A DNA stretch of 45,568 bases, from contig NZ_BAUW01000021.1 in the NCBI RefSeq assembly GCF_000517385.1, positions 1 to 45,568 of the forward strand, in the 5' to 3' direction. The notes beneath the pieces were generated by a model. It made no database searches. It was given only the letters and a program-made list of their open reading frames with translations, and was not told the DNA's origin. Below are positions 1-7,849 of this stretch, one piece after another. The DNA comes from Mesobacillus boroniphilus JCM 21738. GTDB lineage: Bacteria; Bacillota; Bacilli; Bacillales; Cytobacillaceae. Positions within the stretch are counted from its first letter, which is position 1. The number at the start of each line of letters is the position of its first letter. The position numbers were made by a program, and so were the translations under genes.

Positions 1-21
1 TTTGAATTTAAAGGAGGCCAT

Positions 22-845
22 ATGGAGTCTTTAAAGCCTATTAGAAGAAGCCCTATGAGAATTTATCTAGGGAAAAAGTATTACCGTTCAAAGAGATATA
101 TGGATTGGATTTTTGGGGACAAGAAATTCTCTGTGAAAAATGAAGAACGTCCGCTGGAACATCAGGTATTCACCCATCAAACTTTACTCCTTCGAGAATT
201 GAAGGATGTTGATATGTGGTTACAGCATAATAAGGTAAAGAATCTCAAAATCGCTACTCAAAAGCTGAATAAGATAGTCATCCGTCCCGGGGAAACATTT
301 TCTTATTGGCGGTTACTTGGAAATACAACGAAAAGTAAAGGCTATGTAGATGGTATGATCCTTCATTATGGGAAGGTTACAACAGGGGTTGGCGGGGGGC
401 TATGCCAATTATCAAACCTGATCTATTGGATGACTTTGCACACACCATTAACCATTACTGAAAGATACCGTCATAGCTATGATGTATTTCCGGATTCCAA
501 AAGAAGTCAGCCTTTTGGCAGTGGAGCCACTTGTGCATATAATTACCTTGATCTGCAAATTAAAAATGAAACAAATAACACTTATCAATTAATTGTTTAT
601 TTGAATGACACTCATTTAGTAGGAGAATGGAGGTCAGAATTCCAACCAATCCAAACGTATGAAGTGTATGAACGGGAGCATTTAATTACTCGGGAATACT
701 GAGGCGGATATGTAAGACATAATACCATTCACCGTAAGGTATTTAACAAGGAGAAAAGACAAATTGATGATGAGTTTGTCACTGAAAATCACGCTATAAT
801 GATGTATGAGCTTTGCTGGAGCAGCAGGCGGAGAAAGTAAATTAG
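22..845 (+). pseudogene. VanW family protein, interrupted by an in-frame TGA and a frameshift
   Basis: VanW-family protein; the family is linked to glycopeptide-resistance clusters and cell-surface functions, but its biochemical role is unclear. The first 226 codons carry the family core GVGGGLCQLSN (about residues 122-132) and the downstream RYRHSYDVFP stretch. A TGA at 700-702 follows REY. Reading on in the same frame gives GGYVRHNTIHRKVF and IDDEFVTENHAIMMYE, the usual VanW C-terminus, so the TGA replaces a Trp codon (TGG). Near 811 one base is missing; adding a C gives EPLLEQQAEKVN and a stop at 843-845. The repaired protein is about 274 aa, normal for the family, while the uninterrupted part is 226 aa. 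Start ATG at 22 has an AAGGAGG site 5-6 bases upstream. The lesions may be sequence errors. Confidence 0.8.
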
Positions 846-923
846 AATACATAATGTTTTTTTAAAAAAAAGAGCCAGAAATGTGTAGGGTATTAAATAG
901 GATTTAAATTAGGAGGATTACAT

Positions 924-1799
924 ATGTACGAAGAAGGTTTTGTGGAGGTTACCGGCGGAAAAGTCTGGTATGAAATTTATAATAAGGATGCGGAAGGGAC
1001 ACCGGTTGTTATTTTACATGGTGGGCCAGGGTCGTCGACTTATTCGTTAAAAGGCTTGAAGGCGCTGGGCAAAGATCGCCCTGTTGTCATGTATGATCAG
1101 CTTGGCTGCGGGAAGTCTGATCGGCCGGATGATCTGTCGCTTTGGAATATTGACCGTTTTGTTGAGGAGCTCGGACAGGTTCGTGAGGCGCTGAAGCTAG
1201 ATGAAGTACATATTCTTGGCCACTCATGGGGCACGACTTTGGCAGCAGCTTATGTGCTGACAAAGCCAAGCGGAGTGAAGAGCGTGATTTTCTCAAGTCC
1301 GTGTTTGAGTGCGCCGATGTGGGAAGAAGATCAGAAGCGTAATATCGCCAAGCTTCCGGTTGACGTTCAGGAGACGATCATTCGTTGCGAGGAAAGCGGT
1401 GAGACTGACTCTGAGGAATTCAAAGCAGCAATCAAGGAGTTCAACAAAGAGTTCGTATTCCGAGGTGAGCCGGATTTGGAATGGCTGAAAGCTGGAGCAG
1501 GTATGAAAAATCCTGTTGTTTATGAAACAATGTGGGGGCCATCTGAATTTACAGTGAAGGGCAATCTTAAGACTTTTGACTGCACATCGCAGCTGGGTGA
1601 GATTGAGTGTCCGACACTTTATACATGCGGCCGTTTTGATGAGGCGACACCTGAATCGACGGAGTATTACGCCCGGTTGACGCCAGGAGCTAAGTTCCAT
1701 GTTTTTGAGGAAAGTGCTCATATGCCATATATGGAAGAGCCTGAAGAGTATCTGCAGGTGATTGGTGATTTTTTGATAACAGTCGATCGTCAGGTGTGA
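924..1799 (+). CDS. pip: Proline iminopeptidase-type alpha/beta hydrolase
   Basis: Alpha/beta-hydrolase of the proline iminopeptidase family (peptidase S33), which releases N-terminal proline from short peptides in the cytoplasm. Visible are the oxyanion motif HGGPGSS (residues 32-38), the nucleophile elbow GHSWGT (99-104, Ser101), Asp239 in GRFDEATPE and His266 in ESAHMPYMEEP, so the full Ser-Asp-His triad is present. The 291 aa length is typical. Start ATG is preceded by TAGGAGGATTACAT. No partner gene lies close by, so it is probably monocistronic. Related tripeptidyl or amino-acid amidases share this fold, so the exact substrate is inferred. Confidence 0.88.
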   Translation: MYEEGFVEVTGGKVWYEIYNKDAEGTPVVILHGGPGSSTYSLKGLKALGKDRPVVMYDQLGCGKSDRPDDLSLWNIDRFVEELGQVREALKLDEVHILGHSWGTTLAAAYVLTKPSGVKSVIFSSPCLSAPMWEEDQKRNIAKLPVDVQETIIRCEESGETDSEEFKAAIKEFNKEFVFRGEPDLEWLKAGAGMKNPVVYETMWGPSEFTVKGNLKTFDCTSQLGEIECPTLYTCGRFDEATPESTEYYARLTPGAKFHVFEESAHMPYMEEPEEYLQVIGDFLITVDRQV

Positions 1800-1873
1800 C
1801 TTTTCTTATACTGCTTCGTAAACCCTTTATGCTATGTTAACAGTGTTAATTAAGTCATAAAGGAGTTTTTCTT

Positions 1874-2113
1874 ATGAGCTGTGGATGTTCTAGATTAGAA
1901 GATGGCAAAGCAATTGTTGACCATGTGAAGAGTAAAGGTAAGGAAAAGATAAAGCCACGCGTCGCGCACCAGATCGCATGTGAATGTGGAGAAATGTTCA
2001 CGATGGAAACGGTCATAACAAACTGCCCTAACTGCGGCATGACATACGGCGTCACACCTTGCAGTTCCGGGGATATCGATAAGGTTAAAGCTGCAGGAAT
2101 ACAATACGCATGA
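1874..2113 (+). CDS. Small zinc-ribbon-like protein, 79 aa
   Basis: Unrecognised small protein. Cysteines are arranged as C3-G-C5 at the N-terminus, then C-E-C in the middle (IACECGEMF) and a CPNCG knuckle near residue 55, which looks like a zinc ribbon with one more Cys near the C-terminus. Strong ribosome binding site (AAAGGAG 8 bases before ATG) and a perfect terminator 8 bases after the stop support a real monocistronic gene. Function unknown; metal binding is inferred only from Cys spacing. Confidence 0.75.
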   Translation: MSCGCSRLEDGKAIVDHVKSKGKEKIKPRVAHQIACECGEMFTMETVITNCPNCGMTYGVTPCSSGDIDKVKAAGIQYA

Positions 2114-2120
2114 TGAAAAA

Positions 2121-2146
2121 ATCTCTCGAGAAGTCGAGAGATTTTT
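2121..2146 (+). terminator. Rho-independent terminator
   Basis: Nine-base-pair stem ATCTCTCGA / TCGAGAGAT with a GAAG loop followed by T5, directly after the 79-aa gene stop. Confidence 0.9.
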
Positions 2147-2229
2147 GGTTGGGTATTGTTGGGAATCTCGTTTCGATGGATGAAGAAATAGACTGTTGGT
2201 GGTTACTGCTCCTTCACACAAATAGGTTA

Positions 2230-2409
2230 TTAAATCGCTGATTCTGATTCATCAACTGGTACAAAATGTGTCTTAAAAACGGTATGCTTTTTGCCAAGTT
2301 TGTTGGTCACTATATAAGTTGTGTCAAACTCTCTATCGACTTCATATTTATCACCTACGTTGAATTCCAACTCTAAACCTTCGTTATTGATGCAAATGAC
2401 TTTTCGCAT
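2230..2409 (-). CDS. Small hypothetical protein, 59 aa
   Basis: A 59-codon reading frame on the minus strand, beginning MRKVICINNEGLELEF and ending VPVDESESAI. The minus-strand sequence CCCAGGAGGATACTT precedes the ATG, an ideal ribosome binding site. The composition (short beta-prone strands, GDKYEVDREFD) resembles the small SH3-like 'protein YorP/YodI-like' folds of Bacillus, but I do not recognise a named family. It is divergently oriented to the 511-aa gene at 2742, and the 21-bp repeat array lies between them. Confidence 0.75.
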   Translation of the reverse strand: MRKVICINNEGLELEFNVGDKYEVDREFDTTYIVTNKLGKKHTVFKTHFVPVDESESAI

Positions 2410-2546
2410 AAGTATCCTCCTGGGAAATGAATCCTTGTTATTTATAGTTTCGCTTGGAGTGTATTTTTTATGTCTTTATTTTAGGGAGGGGGTGTGTTTG
2501 TAACTTAAATGAAAAATTGGTAAAAATCGCTCCGAATTTCCAGTTT

Positions 2547-2640
2547 GCGAATAAAAGGGCTGTTTTTGCGATTAAAACCATTTTTTCGCGAATAAAAATT
2601 ATTTTTTGCGAATAAGTTACGGTTATTTGCGAATAAAATC
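2547..2640. repeat. 21-bp-period tandem array, core GCGAATAAAA
   Basis: The core GCGAATAAA (variant GCGATTAAA) recurs at 2547, 2568, 2588, 2608 and 2629, that is every 20-21 bp, with T-rich spacers of unrelated detail. It sits in the divergent intergenic region between the 59-aa minus gene and the 511-aa plus gene. Spacing is nearly constant while spacer sequence varies, unlike simple slippage repeats. Confidence 0.8.
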
Positions 2641-2741
2641 TCTCCACACACAGAAAGGCCGTCTTCCAATTTCCGGTTTAAGCTAAAATGAGTCTATTCT
2701 TTTGATAAAATCATAGAAGACTACAATCGGGGGACCAATTT

Positions 2742-4277
2742 ATGAATACAAATACATATTTTTATCAATTTTTAGAGCCGATTTCAAAGGAATTGGCATT
2801 GCTGGCTAAGGAATTAGACAATAGTATCTTTTCCAGCCCGAGAACGATGCTGACTCATTCGCGGGTATTCATTGAAAATATCTTGCAGCAGGTGACAAAA
2901 GCAGAAGGGATGCCAGAGGACCCACGTACTGGTTTGAAAGAAAAGCTGGATTTGCTTAATGATCAGGGATATTTGATTCCTGAGATTCGCGATGCGCTGC
3001 ATTTGGTGCGGAGAATGGGGAACCAGGCGGCACATGATGCGCGGATGTTCCGCTTTTCCGAGGCGCTTTTATCGTGGGAAGCTCTGTATAGCATTGTGAA
3101 ATGGTATGTGGAGGTGTACGGTCCGGTTGATGTGACCGTGCCGGAATATCAGGATCCTTCTCCCCAGGCAGAAAAAACGTTTGATATGTCTGAGCTTGAG
3201 GTCAGGTTGAAGGGATTGGAGGATCTGTTGAAAAATCCTCCTTCGCAACAAGCTGAAACTCCAGCAAAGGAAGAAGTGGCTGCGGCTGTTGCTGCACCTG
3301 TTGTTGAGGTTCAGGAAACGCCTGGTTTTACGCCAATCCGGACGATCACTTATAAAGGAAGGTCACTTGAGATTCCTTACTTCCTGCGTGATGCATTTCT
3401 CCTGCCGCAGCGATTTGATAAATCGGAAACTTTCCTGATTCGTCTTGGTGCTGAACAGGAAGCGAGGATCATGAGCGAGCTGCCAGGTGATCTCGAGGGT
3501 CTGCACAAGAATGTGAAGCGTTATAATGATAAGAATGATGAGCAATTTTTCGAAGAGCTTGGAACCTTCATTGAAGAGGAGAAAGTTCGACGAAATCTCA
3601 CATTGAAACGTCAAGGGGAACTGTTTTTCTTTTACAAAGCGAGTCATATTGTTGTGACGGAAGAATTGAAGAAAGTTCCGCTAACTGCTGAGGAATTCAC
3701 GGGTATTCCAAGCTTGCTAAGGCAGTTGAATGAGGACCAGATTTATACAGTCGGCCAGCTTCCGATGGAGCTTGTGATTTTAGCGAAGTATGACAATGTT
3801 GGTGTAGGGACGGTTGAAAAATTGTTCGACCAGCTGAAGGCGAAGGTAACAGACAAGACCGTGCATGCTGATGACGAGACTTCGACAGAGCGGAAGAGCT
3901 TCAAGAAGTGGGAATCTTTATATGTAAAAGTTAAGCTGAATGGCGAGCAATCTATTATAGAGGGCTCTAGCGTTCCGGCTATTTGGAAGGAAGCGTTGAA
4001 GTGGATTGAACACAATCGTCTGCCTTTGTATGACCTGGTAAAAGCGGGGATCATCCTTGGATCGACCGATAATGGCAAGCGTTATGTTATTGCGCTCCAG
4101 CCGATCCATCCAGATCAAAGACCATTTACGCAGCTCCATACTTACCAATCTCAACTTACAGGTGAAGTATATTATCTAGAAACGAAAATCAATCCAAAGT
4201 CCGGGCTTGAGACATTGGGTAAGGTTTTAAATCGACTGGGTGTTGAAGTGGATATACCGTTATTGAAGGGTGAATAG
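2742..4277 (+). CDS. DUF4145 domain protein with a helix-hairpin-helix region
   Basis: Residues about 5-125 match the DUF4145 pattern: an alpha-helical domain with the LRRMGNQAAHDARMF-type histidine motif, found in restriction endonuclease-like and defence-associated proteins. A low-complexity Ala/Glu linker follows (about 160-200). Residues about 320-366 (IPSLLRQLNEDQIYTVGQL, then a GVGTVEKL hairpin) resemble the helix-hairpin-helix C-terminal domain of RNA polymerase alpha. The last 130 residues have a beta-rich unknown domain. Start ATG follows a GGGGGA site. It is monocistronic, with a terminator 10 bases after the stop. Nucleic-acid binding is inferred from the HhH; no nuclease motif was seen. 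Confidence 0.75.
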   Translation: MNTNTYFYQFLEPISKELALLAKELDNSIFSSPRTMLTHSRVFIENILQQVTKAEGMPEDPRTGLKEKLDLLNDQGYLIPEIRDALHLVRRMGNQAAHDARMFRFSEALLSWEALYSIVKWYVEVYGPVDVTVPEYQDPSPQAEKTFDMSELEVRLKGLEDLLKNPPSQQAETPAKEEVAAAVAAPVVEVQETPGFTPIRTITYKGRSLEIPYFLRDAFLLPQRFDKSETFLIRLGAEQEARIMSELPGDLEGLHKNVKRYNDKNDEQFFEELGTFIEEEKVRRNLTLKRQGELFFFYKASHIVVTEELKKVPLTAEEFTGIPSLLRQLNEDQIYTVGQLPMELVILAKYDNVGVGTVEKLFDQLKAKVTDKTVHADDETSTERKSFKKWESLYVKVKLNGEQSIIEGSSVPAIWKEALKWIEHNRLPLYDLVKAGIILGSTDNGKRYVIALQPIHPDQRPFTQLHTYQSQLTGEVYYLETKINPKSGLETLGKVLNRLGVEVDIPLLKGE

Positions 4278-4286
4278 GAACGACAG

Positions 4287-4316
4287 ACTGCGTGGTGACG
4301 CCACGGCAGTTTTTTT
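4287..4316 (+). terminator. Rho-independent terminator
   Basis: Stem ACTGCGTGG / CCACGGCAGT (one bulged G) with a TGACG loop and a T7 tail, just after the DUF4145 gene. Confidence 0.9.
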
Positions 4317-4325
4317 AGCATTATG

Positions 4326-4451
4326 TTACTTCCTCTTTTGCGCTTTTAACTTGTTCATTTCCAGTTCAGCTGCATATTCCTCTTGCGATTTCCCTTGCTT
4401 GAAGCTTTCAGATTGGATCTTTCTGAACTTGTTGTCATTTTGATTTGGCAT
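4326..4451 (-). CDS. Small charged protein, 41 aa
   Basis: 41-codon gene on the minus strand, starting MPNQNDNKFRKIQSESF and ending KLKAQKRK. A minus-strand AAAGGAGG precedes the ATG by seven bases. The protein is highly hydrophilic (Lys/Gln/Glu-rich), probably helical, with no Cys and no membrane segment. It is similar in character to the many tiny Bacillaceae proteins of unknown role, and I cannot name the family. It is convergent with the 511-aa gene. Confidence 0.7.
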   Translation of the reverse strand: MPNQNDNKFRKIQSESFKQGKSQEEYAAELEMNKLKAQKRK

Positions 4452-4587
4452 GGATAAACCTCCTTTTTATCATGAATATTTTGTTCAAAGTCTGGAGGTT
4501 TATTCTGTCAAAAATGAATCTATTTATTTAAAAGGTAGCTGGTTAAATTTCTCATAATTCTGTATTATTTTGCTATTCCGGATATAA

Positions 4588-4602
4588 TGAAAGCGCTTTA
4601 CA
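4588..4602 (+). promoter_or_regulatory. Imperfect cre-like palindrome
   Basis: TGAAAGCGCTTTACA, about 70 bases upstream of the 48-aa gene, is the catabolite-responsive element core with one extra base in the right arm. It overlaps a TATAAT-like hexamer at 4583-4588. CcpA control is only a possibility. Confidence 0.25.
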
Positions 4603-4669
4603 TGTGAAACTATTCACAAGTATAATAAGAGTGTAAATAAAACATTATTCATTTCCGGGAGGAATTACA

Positions 4670-4816
4670 ATGTTAGCTGACCTTATCTATGAATTCAAGA
4701 ATTGGTGGATTGGAGAATTGCCAAAGGTCGGACATGAGGATTTTGAAAGAATTGAATCAAAGCATACAAGAGTTCATCACGACGAAGATATATATGAAGT
4801 CATTCGGGTGCATTAA
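4670..4816 (+). CDS. Small hypothetical protein, 48 aa
   Basis: 48-codon gene starting MLADLIYEFKNWWIGEL and ending EVIRVH. GGGAGGAATTAC precedes the ATG, and a good terminator begins 15 bases after the stop. The N-terminus is amphipathic with a WW pair, the rest acidic and His-rich. Family not recognised. The strong signals on both sides make it a convincing monocistronic small gene. Confidence 0.75.
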   Translation: MLADLIYEFKNWWIGELPKVGHEDFERIESKHTRVHHDEDIYEVIRVH

Positions 4817-4830
4817 TAAGACATCATCGG

Positions 4831-4865
4831 CAGTCTGATTCCAACTGAATTGGACTGTTTTTATT
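4831..4865 (+). terminator. Rho-independent terminator
   Basis: Eleven-pair stem CAGTCTGATTC / GAATTGGACTG (two wobble pairs), loop CAACT, then TTTTTATTTT. Confidence 0.9.
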
Positions 4866-4982
4866 TTATAGTAGATAATCCTTTCTGACTGTTATATGAT
4901 TAGACTTCATTGATGTTTGTTTTTTCTATACGAAAATGGATAAAGCTAAACAATGAACGTACACGAATATGGAGTTGATTTT

Positions 4983-5144
4983 TTGAGTAAAGCAAAGGGC
5001 AAGAGCGGAACAGGAAGAGGTACTGGCAAGAAAGGCTGGAATCGCTGGCAAGCTAGTGCAAATAAAGCTAAGAGTTTCAAGCCGTACAAAAGTAAAGGTG
5101 TAAAACATGGGGATACTTCAAAGGATGGAGCCTCTGAAAAATAG
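4983..5144 (+). CDS. DUF3934 family small basic protein
   Basis: Small Lys/Gly-rich protein with the family signature SKAKGKSGTGRGTGKKGWNR, matching DUF3934, a short Firmicutes family of unknown function. An upstream ATG at 4953 exists, but family members start with MSKAKGK. TTG at 4983 has GGAG about 8 bases before it, so I choose TTG (53 aa). The strongly basic composition suggests nucleic-acid binding, which is only inference. A terminator follows 11 bases after the stop. Confidence 0.8.
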   Translation: MSKAKGKSGTGRGTGKKGWNRWQASANKAKSFKPYKSKGVKHGDTSKDGASEK

Positions 5145-5155
5145 TGATATTAAGG

Positions 5156-5186
5156 CGTTGATCCAGAAATGGATTGACGTTTTTTT
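5156..5186 (+). terminator. Rho-independent terminator
   Basis: Ten-pair stem CGTTGATCCA / TGGATTGACG with a GAAA tetraloop and T7. Confidence 0.92.
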
Positions 5187-5300
5187 GTGTTAATGTATTT
5201 AATATCAATAAAATAGTTATAAATATTAATAAAAATTTATTGTAAATCGATAAATAACATGATAAATTCAAATTGACAATAAAAGAATGAGGTGCTTGTG

Positions 5301-5791
5301 ATGAAAAAAAAGTTCAACACTTTTTGAAGGTAGCTGTAATTTTTATCGGCCTTCCTGTTCTTGCTTTGTGTCTGTTTGCTTTGCCTCAGATTGCGTCTGA
5401 AGCGAATGAAGCAGCAGCAAGAGGTTTGGATTTGGCTTTTGTGGTGTACGCACTTTTAATGGTTATGTATGTTTCTGCCGTTCCATTTTACTTCGCACTG
5501 TATCAATCATTTAACCTTTTAACCTATATCGACAGGAACCAGGCTTTCTCTGACTTGTCTGTAATAGCTCTCAAAAAAATTAAAAATAGTGCCATCATCA
5601 TCAGCGGAATGTATGTGGTGGCTCTCCCATTTGTCTATATCTTGGCGGACGCAGATGACGCACCGGGTCTCATACTCTTCGGAATGGGGATGGTTTTTGC
5701 TCCGCTAGTGGTTGCGGTCTTTGCTGCAGTTCTCCAGCGACTTTTAAAAGAAGCCATCGATTACAAAGAAGAGAACGACTTAATAGTCTGA
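5301..5791 (+). pseudogene. DUF2975 membrane protein, frameshifted in a poly-A tract
   Basis: Four-helix membrane protein of the DUF2975 family, which is typically paired with a small Cro/CI-type regulator as here. ATG at 5301 (with GAGGTG upstream) opens ATG-A8-G, which stops after eight codons. One extra A gives MKKKVQHFLKVAVIFIG and joins the long hydrophobic frame running to 5791 (about 163 aa). Without the repair only a TTG at 5324 without a ribosome binding site could start the frame. The lesion is a length change in A8, so sequencing error, real frameshift or slippage-mediated on/off control are all possible. The HTH gene follows 10 bases after the stop. Confidence 0.8.
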
Positions 5792-5801
5792 GGTGATAAC
5801 A

Positions 5802-6017
5802 ATGGCAATTATAATAAATATTGATGTGATGTTGGCTAAAAGGAAAATGAGCGTAACGGAACTTTCAGATCGGGTTGGAATCACAATGGCTAACCTTTCG
5901 ATTTTGAAAAATGGAAAAGCAAAAGCGATCAGGCTTTCAACTTTAGATGCAATCTGTAAAGCATTAGAATGCCAGCCAGGGGATATATTGGAGTATAGAA
6001 GTGATGAAGAGTACTGA
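5802..6017 (+). CDS. YozG-like Cro/CI family HTH regulator
   Basis: 71-residue single-domain helix-turn-helix protein (Cro/CI/XRE class): MLAKRKMSVTELSDRVGITM forms the first helices and LSTLDAICKALECQPGDILE the C-terminal ones, similar to B. subtilis YozG. It lies 10 bases after the DUF2975 gene, the usual arrangement, so the two probably form one operon with the HTH as its regulator. ATG at 5802 has TGAGGTGAT 4-10 bases upstream; GTG at 5793 lies inside that site and is rejected. Confidence 0.88.
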   Translation: MAIIINIDVMLAKRKMSVTELSDRVGITMANLSILKNGKAKAIRLSTLDAICKALECQPGDILEYRSDEEY

Positions 6018-6061
6018 GATGAGTGGTAGAATAGTTAATTGCTAATTGAGTTAATAAAACT

Positions 6062-6098
6062 TGCGGTGGTCCAGAGCAGGAGGATTACCGCATTTTTT
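6062..6098 (+). terminator. Rho-independent terminator
   Basis: Eleven-pair stem TGCGGTGGTCC / GGATTACCGCA and T6, 44 bases after the HTH gene. Confidence 0.92.
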
Positions 6099-6205
6099 AA
6101 TGGTTCAGATTAATTTTTTATTAAAGATGGTTAGTTTGAATAGCAAGAATAAGGACATGTACACGCACATATGATGGGGGGAAGTCTGTATTAGGGGTGG
6201 GGATA

Positions 6206-7000
6206 ATGGCGAATCCGATTGTTGTCAGGTCGTTGGATGAAATACAGTTTTGGTCCAGAATCATGAAGGAACATGCTTTGTTTTTAAGCCTTGGATTTAC
6301 TTACGAACAGCAGCAATTGATAGCTGAGGCTCAACAATTTATTACTGTCTTTGAGCGTATCGAGGAAAAGCTCTCAAGGTTTTCCGCGGACACGGATATA
6401 CGCCAAATTCAAGCTTTTAACAATGAGGTTTATCAAGCGGCTGTTGCCATTTGGAGTTACAAGAGAAAGGTGTTAGGGTTAACTCTACGCTGTGAAATCC
6501 GGACAAATAATTTTCCGTTATTGGTTGACCATGTTAGCAGAGAAGCTGCTTATTTTGCCAACAGGTTAAAAGAACTTAATGAAGGAAAACTAGCCCCTCA
6601 ACCTGATAAGATCATTCAAGAAAATCTTTTCTTTTTAAAAATTATGGCTGACCATGCAAAATTCATCGGACATCTCTTAGACCCTTCAGAAAGAAAGCTA
6701 GTAAATCAAGCAAATGAGTTTAGTCATGATTTTGACCAACTGGTCTTTCAAGCGGTTGATTTAGACTCCATGCGCCCACAATCTGAAACAGTGCCAATCT
6801 TAGATCAATTCCTGGATCAAAATAGAGTTTCAGTGATCTCACTAAGGGACTTTAAGAAAACAGCCAGAGAATTAATAGAGGCTTGCCGAATTAAAAGCAA
6901 TATTCATCCACTCTTAGCAGACCATACATTTAGAGAGGCAGAAAGGTTTTTAGAGATCATCGATTTATTTGACGCTCATCTTACACAATCGAAGCAGTAA
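6206..7000 (+). CDS. DUF2935 domain-containing protein
   Basis: 264-residue helical protein with two tandem halves. Each contains the DUF2935 pattern of a W/F-x-R-x-M-x-E-H-A motif (FWSRIMKEHALFLSLG early, FFLKIMADHAKFIGHLL in the second half) plus later conserved His and Glu (LVDHVSREAAYF; LLADHTFREAERF). The conserved His/Glu pairs resemble a four-helix metal-binding bundle, as in haemerythrin-like folds. Metal binding is inferred; function is unknown. ATG at 6206 follows GGGGTGGGGAT; GTG at 6197 overlaps that site. Confidence 0.85.
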   Translation: MANPIVVRSLDEIQFWSRIMKEHALFLSLGFTYEQQQLIAEAQQFITVFERIEEKLSRFSADTDIRQIQAFNNEVYQAAVAIWSYKRKVLGLTLRCEIRTNNFPLLVDHVSREAAYFANRLKELNEGKLAPQPDKIIQENLFFLKIMADHAKFIGHLLDPSERKLVNQANEFSHDFDQLVFQAVDLDSMRPQSETVPILDQFLDQNRVSVISLRDFKKTARELIEACRIKSNIHPLLADHTFREAERFLEIIDLFDAHLTQSKQ

Positions 7001-7010
7001 AAAACCGCTG

Positions 7011-7047
7011 GGACGTACCTGTGCACAAGGTTCGTCCTGATGCTTTT
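7011..7047 (+). terminator. Probable Rho-independent terminator
   Basis: Stem GGACGTACCT / AGGTTCGTCC with one mismatch, then TGATGCTTTTTT. Confidence 0.75.
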
Positions 7048-7059
7048 TTGCACATGCAT

Positions 7060-7362
7060 TTAATAGACATTCGGATGGTTGAAATGTCTAATAAAAGGTA
7101 ATTAATAGACATTTCAGAAGCGGGTGGATCGTGAAATGTCTAATAAAAGGGGTTTAATAGACATTTCAGAAGCTGATGGGGCTTGAAATGTCTAATAAAA
7201 GAGGTTTAATGGACATTTCAGAAGCTGATGGGGATTAAAATGTCTAATAAAAGGGATTTAATGGACATTTCAGAAGCTGATGGGGATTAAAATGTCTAAT
7301 AAAAGGGATTTAATGGACATTTCAGAAGCTAGTGGAGCTTGAAATGTCTATTATAAGTCGAG
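7060..7362. repeat. 52-bp tandem array of inverted TAGACATTTC half-sites
   Basis: TAAT(A/G)GACATT starts at 7061, 7103, 7155, 7207, 7259 and 7311; the last five are exactly 52 bp apart. Each unit contains AGACATTTCA, a 14-16-base centre (usually GAAGCTGATGGGG-like) and TGAAATGTCT, a 10-bp inverted repeat, followed by AATAAAAGG. The half-sites therefore alternate in orientation about every 26 bp. There is no reading frame (52 is not a multiple of 3) and no CRISPR-like unique spacers. The same half-site recurs at 22219-22372. Confidence 0.9.
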
Positions 7363-7469
7363 TTTGTCCCTAATCATTGCCCAATACGGTTTGTATTCTG
7401 CTATATGTTAAAGTAAATCTCTAAAAACAATAGTTTTATCATATACAGCTTTTATTGTATAGTAATGGG

Positions 7470-7740
7470 GAAGATGAGGGATTCCTTAGCATTTTAATCA
7501 TTTTATCAACTGCGATTCTATTGCCGCTTTATTTAACCAAGTGGACAAAGCGGCTTCATCACGAGTTTTCCGAGTGCCACCCAGCCTGAGGTTTTAGCAG
7601 CTGGTGTCAAATAAGCATTCTATTTCATTACAGGCATTTCAGTGGGTGGATTAATTTCTTCATTATTTGTGACTAAAAAAAACCCTGTTAAGGAAGAGAA
7701 AAAGTACCCAGCAGCGGTAAAATCAAAACGACTAGTATGA
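7470..7740 (+). pseudogene. Decayed membrane protein remnant (possible MFS transporter)
   Basis: Fragments in different frames read like a broken transporter. SILIILSTAILLPLYLTKW appears around 7488-7545, and AFYFITGISVGGLISSLFV plus a charged tail (KEEKKYPAAVKSK) around 7613-7738, with a TAA between AAGVK and AFYF. The hydrophobic segment followed by a basic tail suits the last helix of a major-facilitator protein. No start, no ribosome binding site and several stops. Assignment as MFS is tentative. A bltD-like gene lies 1 kb downstream; in B. subtilis bltD is cotranscribed with the Blt MFS pump. Confidence 0.4.
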
Positions 7741-7797
7741 ACGTTAAAGGTAGTAGACGCGGGGACGAACCCACTGCTACTGCCTCTAAGGAATATA

Positions 7798-7826
7798 TTG
7801 ACAATGTGTGTTATCCCAGTTAAACT
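7798..7826 (+). promoter_or_regulatory. SigA-type promoter for the T-box transcript
   Basis: TTGACA (7798-7803), 17-base spacer, TAAACT (7821-7826). Placed about 25 bases before the start of the T-box leader. Confidence 0.65.
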
Positions 7827-7849
7827 ATTCTAAAATTCCAAATAATAAA

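Noticed and set aside
700..702. Selenocysteine at the VanW TGA
   Set aside because: The family residue there is Trp, not Cys, and I see no hairpin with a GU-rich loop at the right distance; a TGG to TGA change is simpler.
1087..1721. Minus-strand frames inside the proline iminopeptidase gene
   Set aside because: They mirror the codon bias of the real gene and lack initiation signals and homology.
4588..4602. Strong cre site upstream of the 48-aa gene
   Set aside because: It has an extra base in the right arm, so it fails the consensus at two positions; kept only as a low-confidence feature.
7060..7362. CRISPR array
   Set aside because: Units are contiguous 52-bp repeats with no unique spacers, and no cas genes are in the window. 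The same holds for the arrays at 16700, 22219 and 30147.
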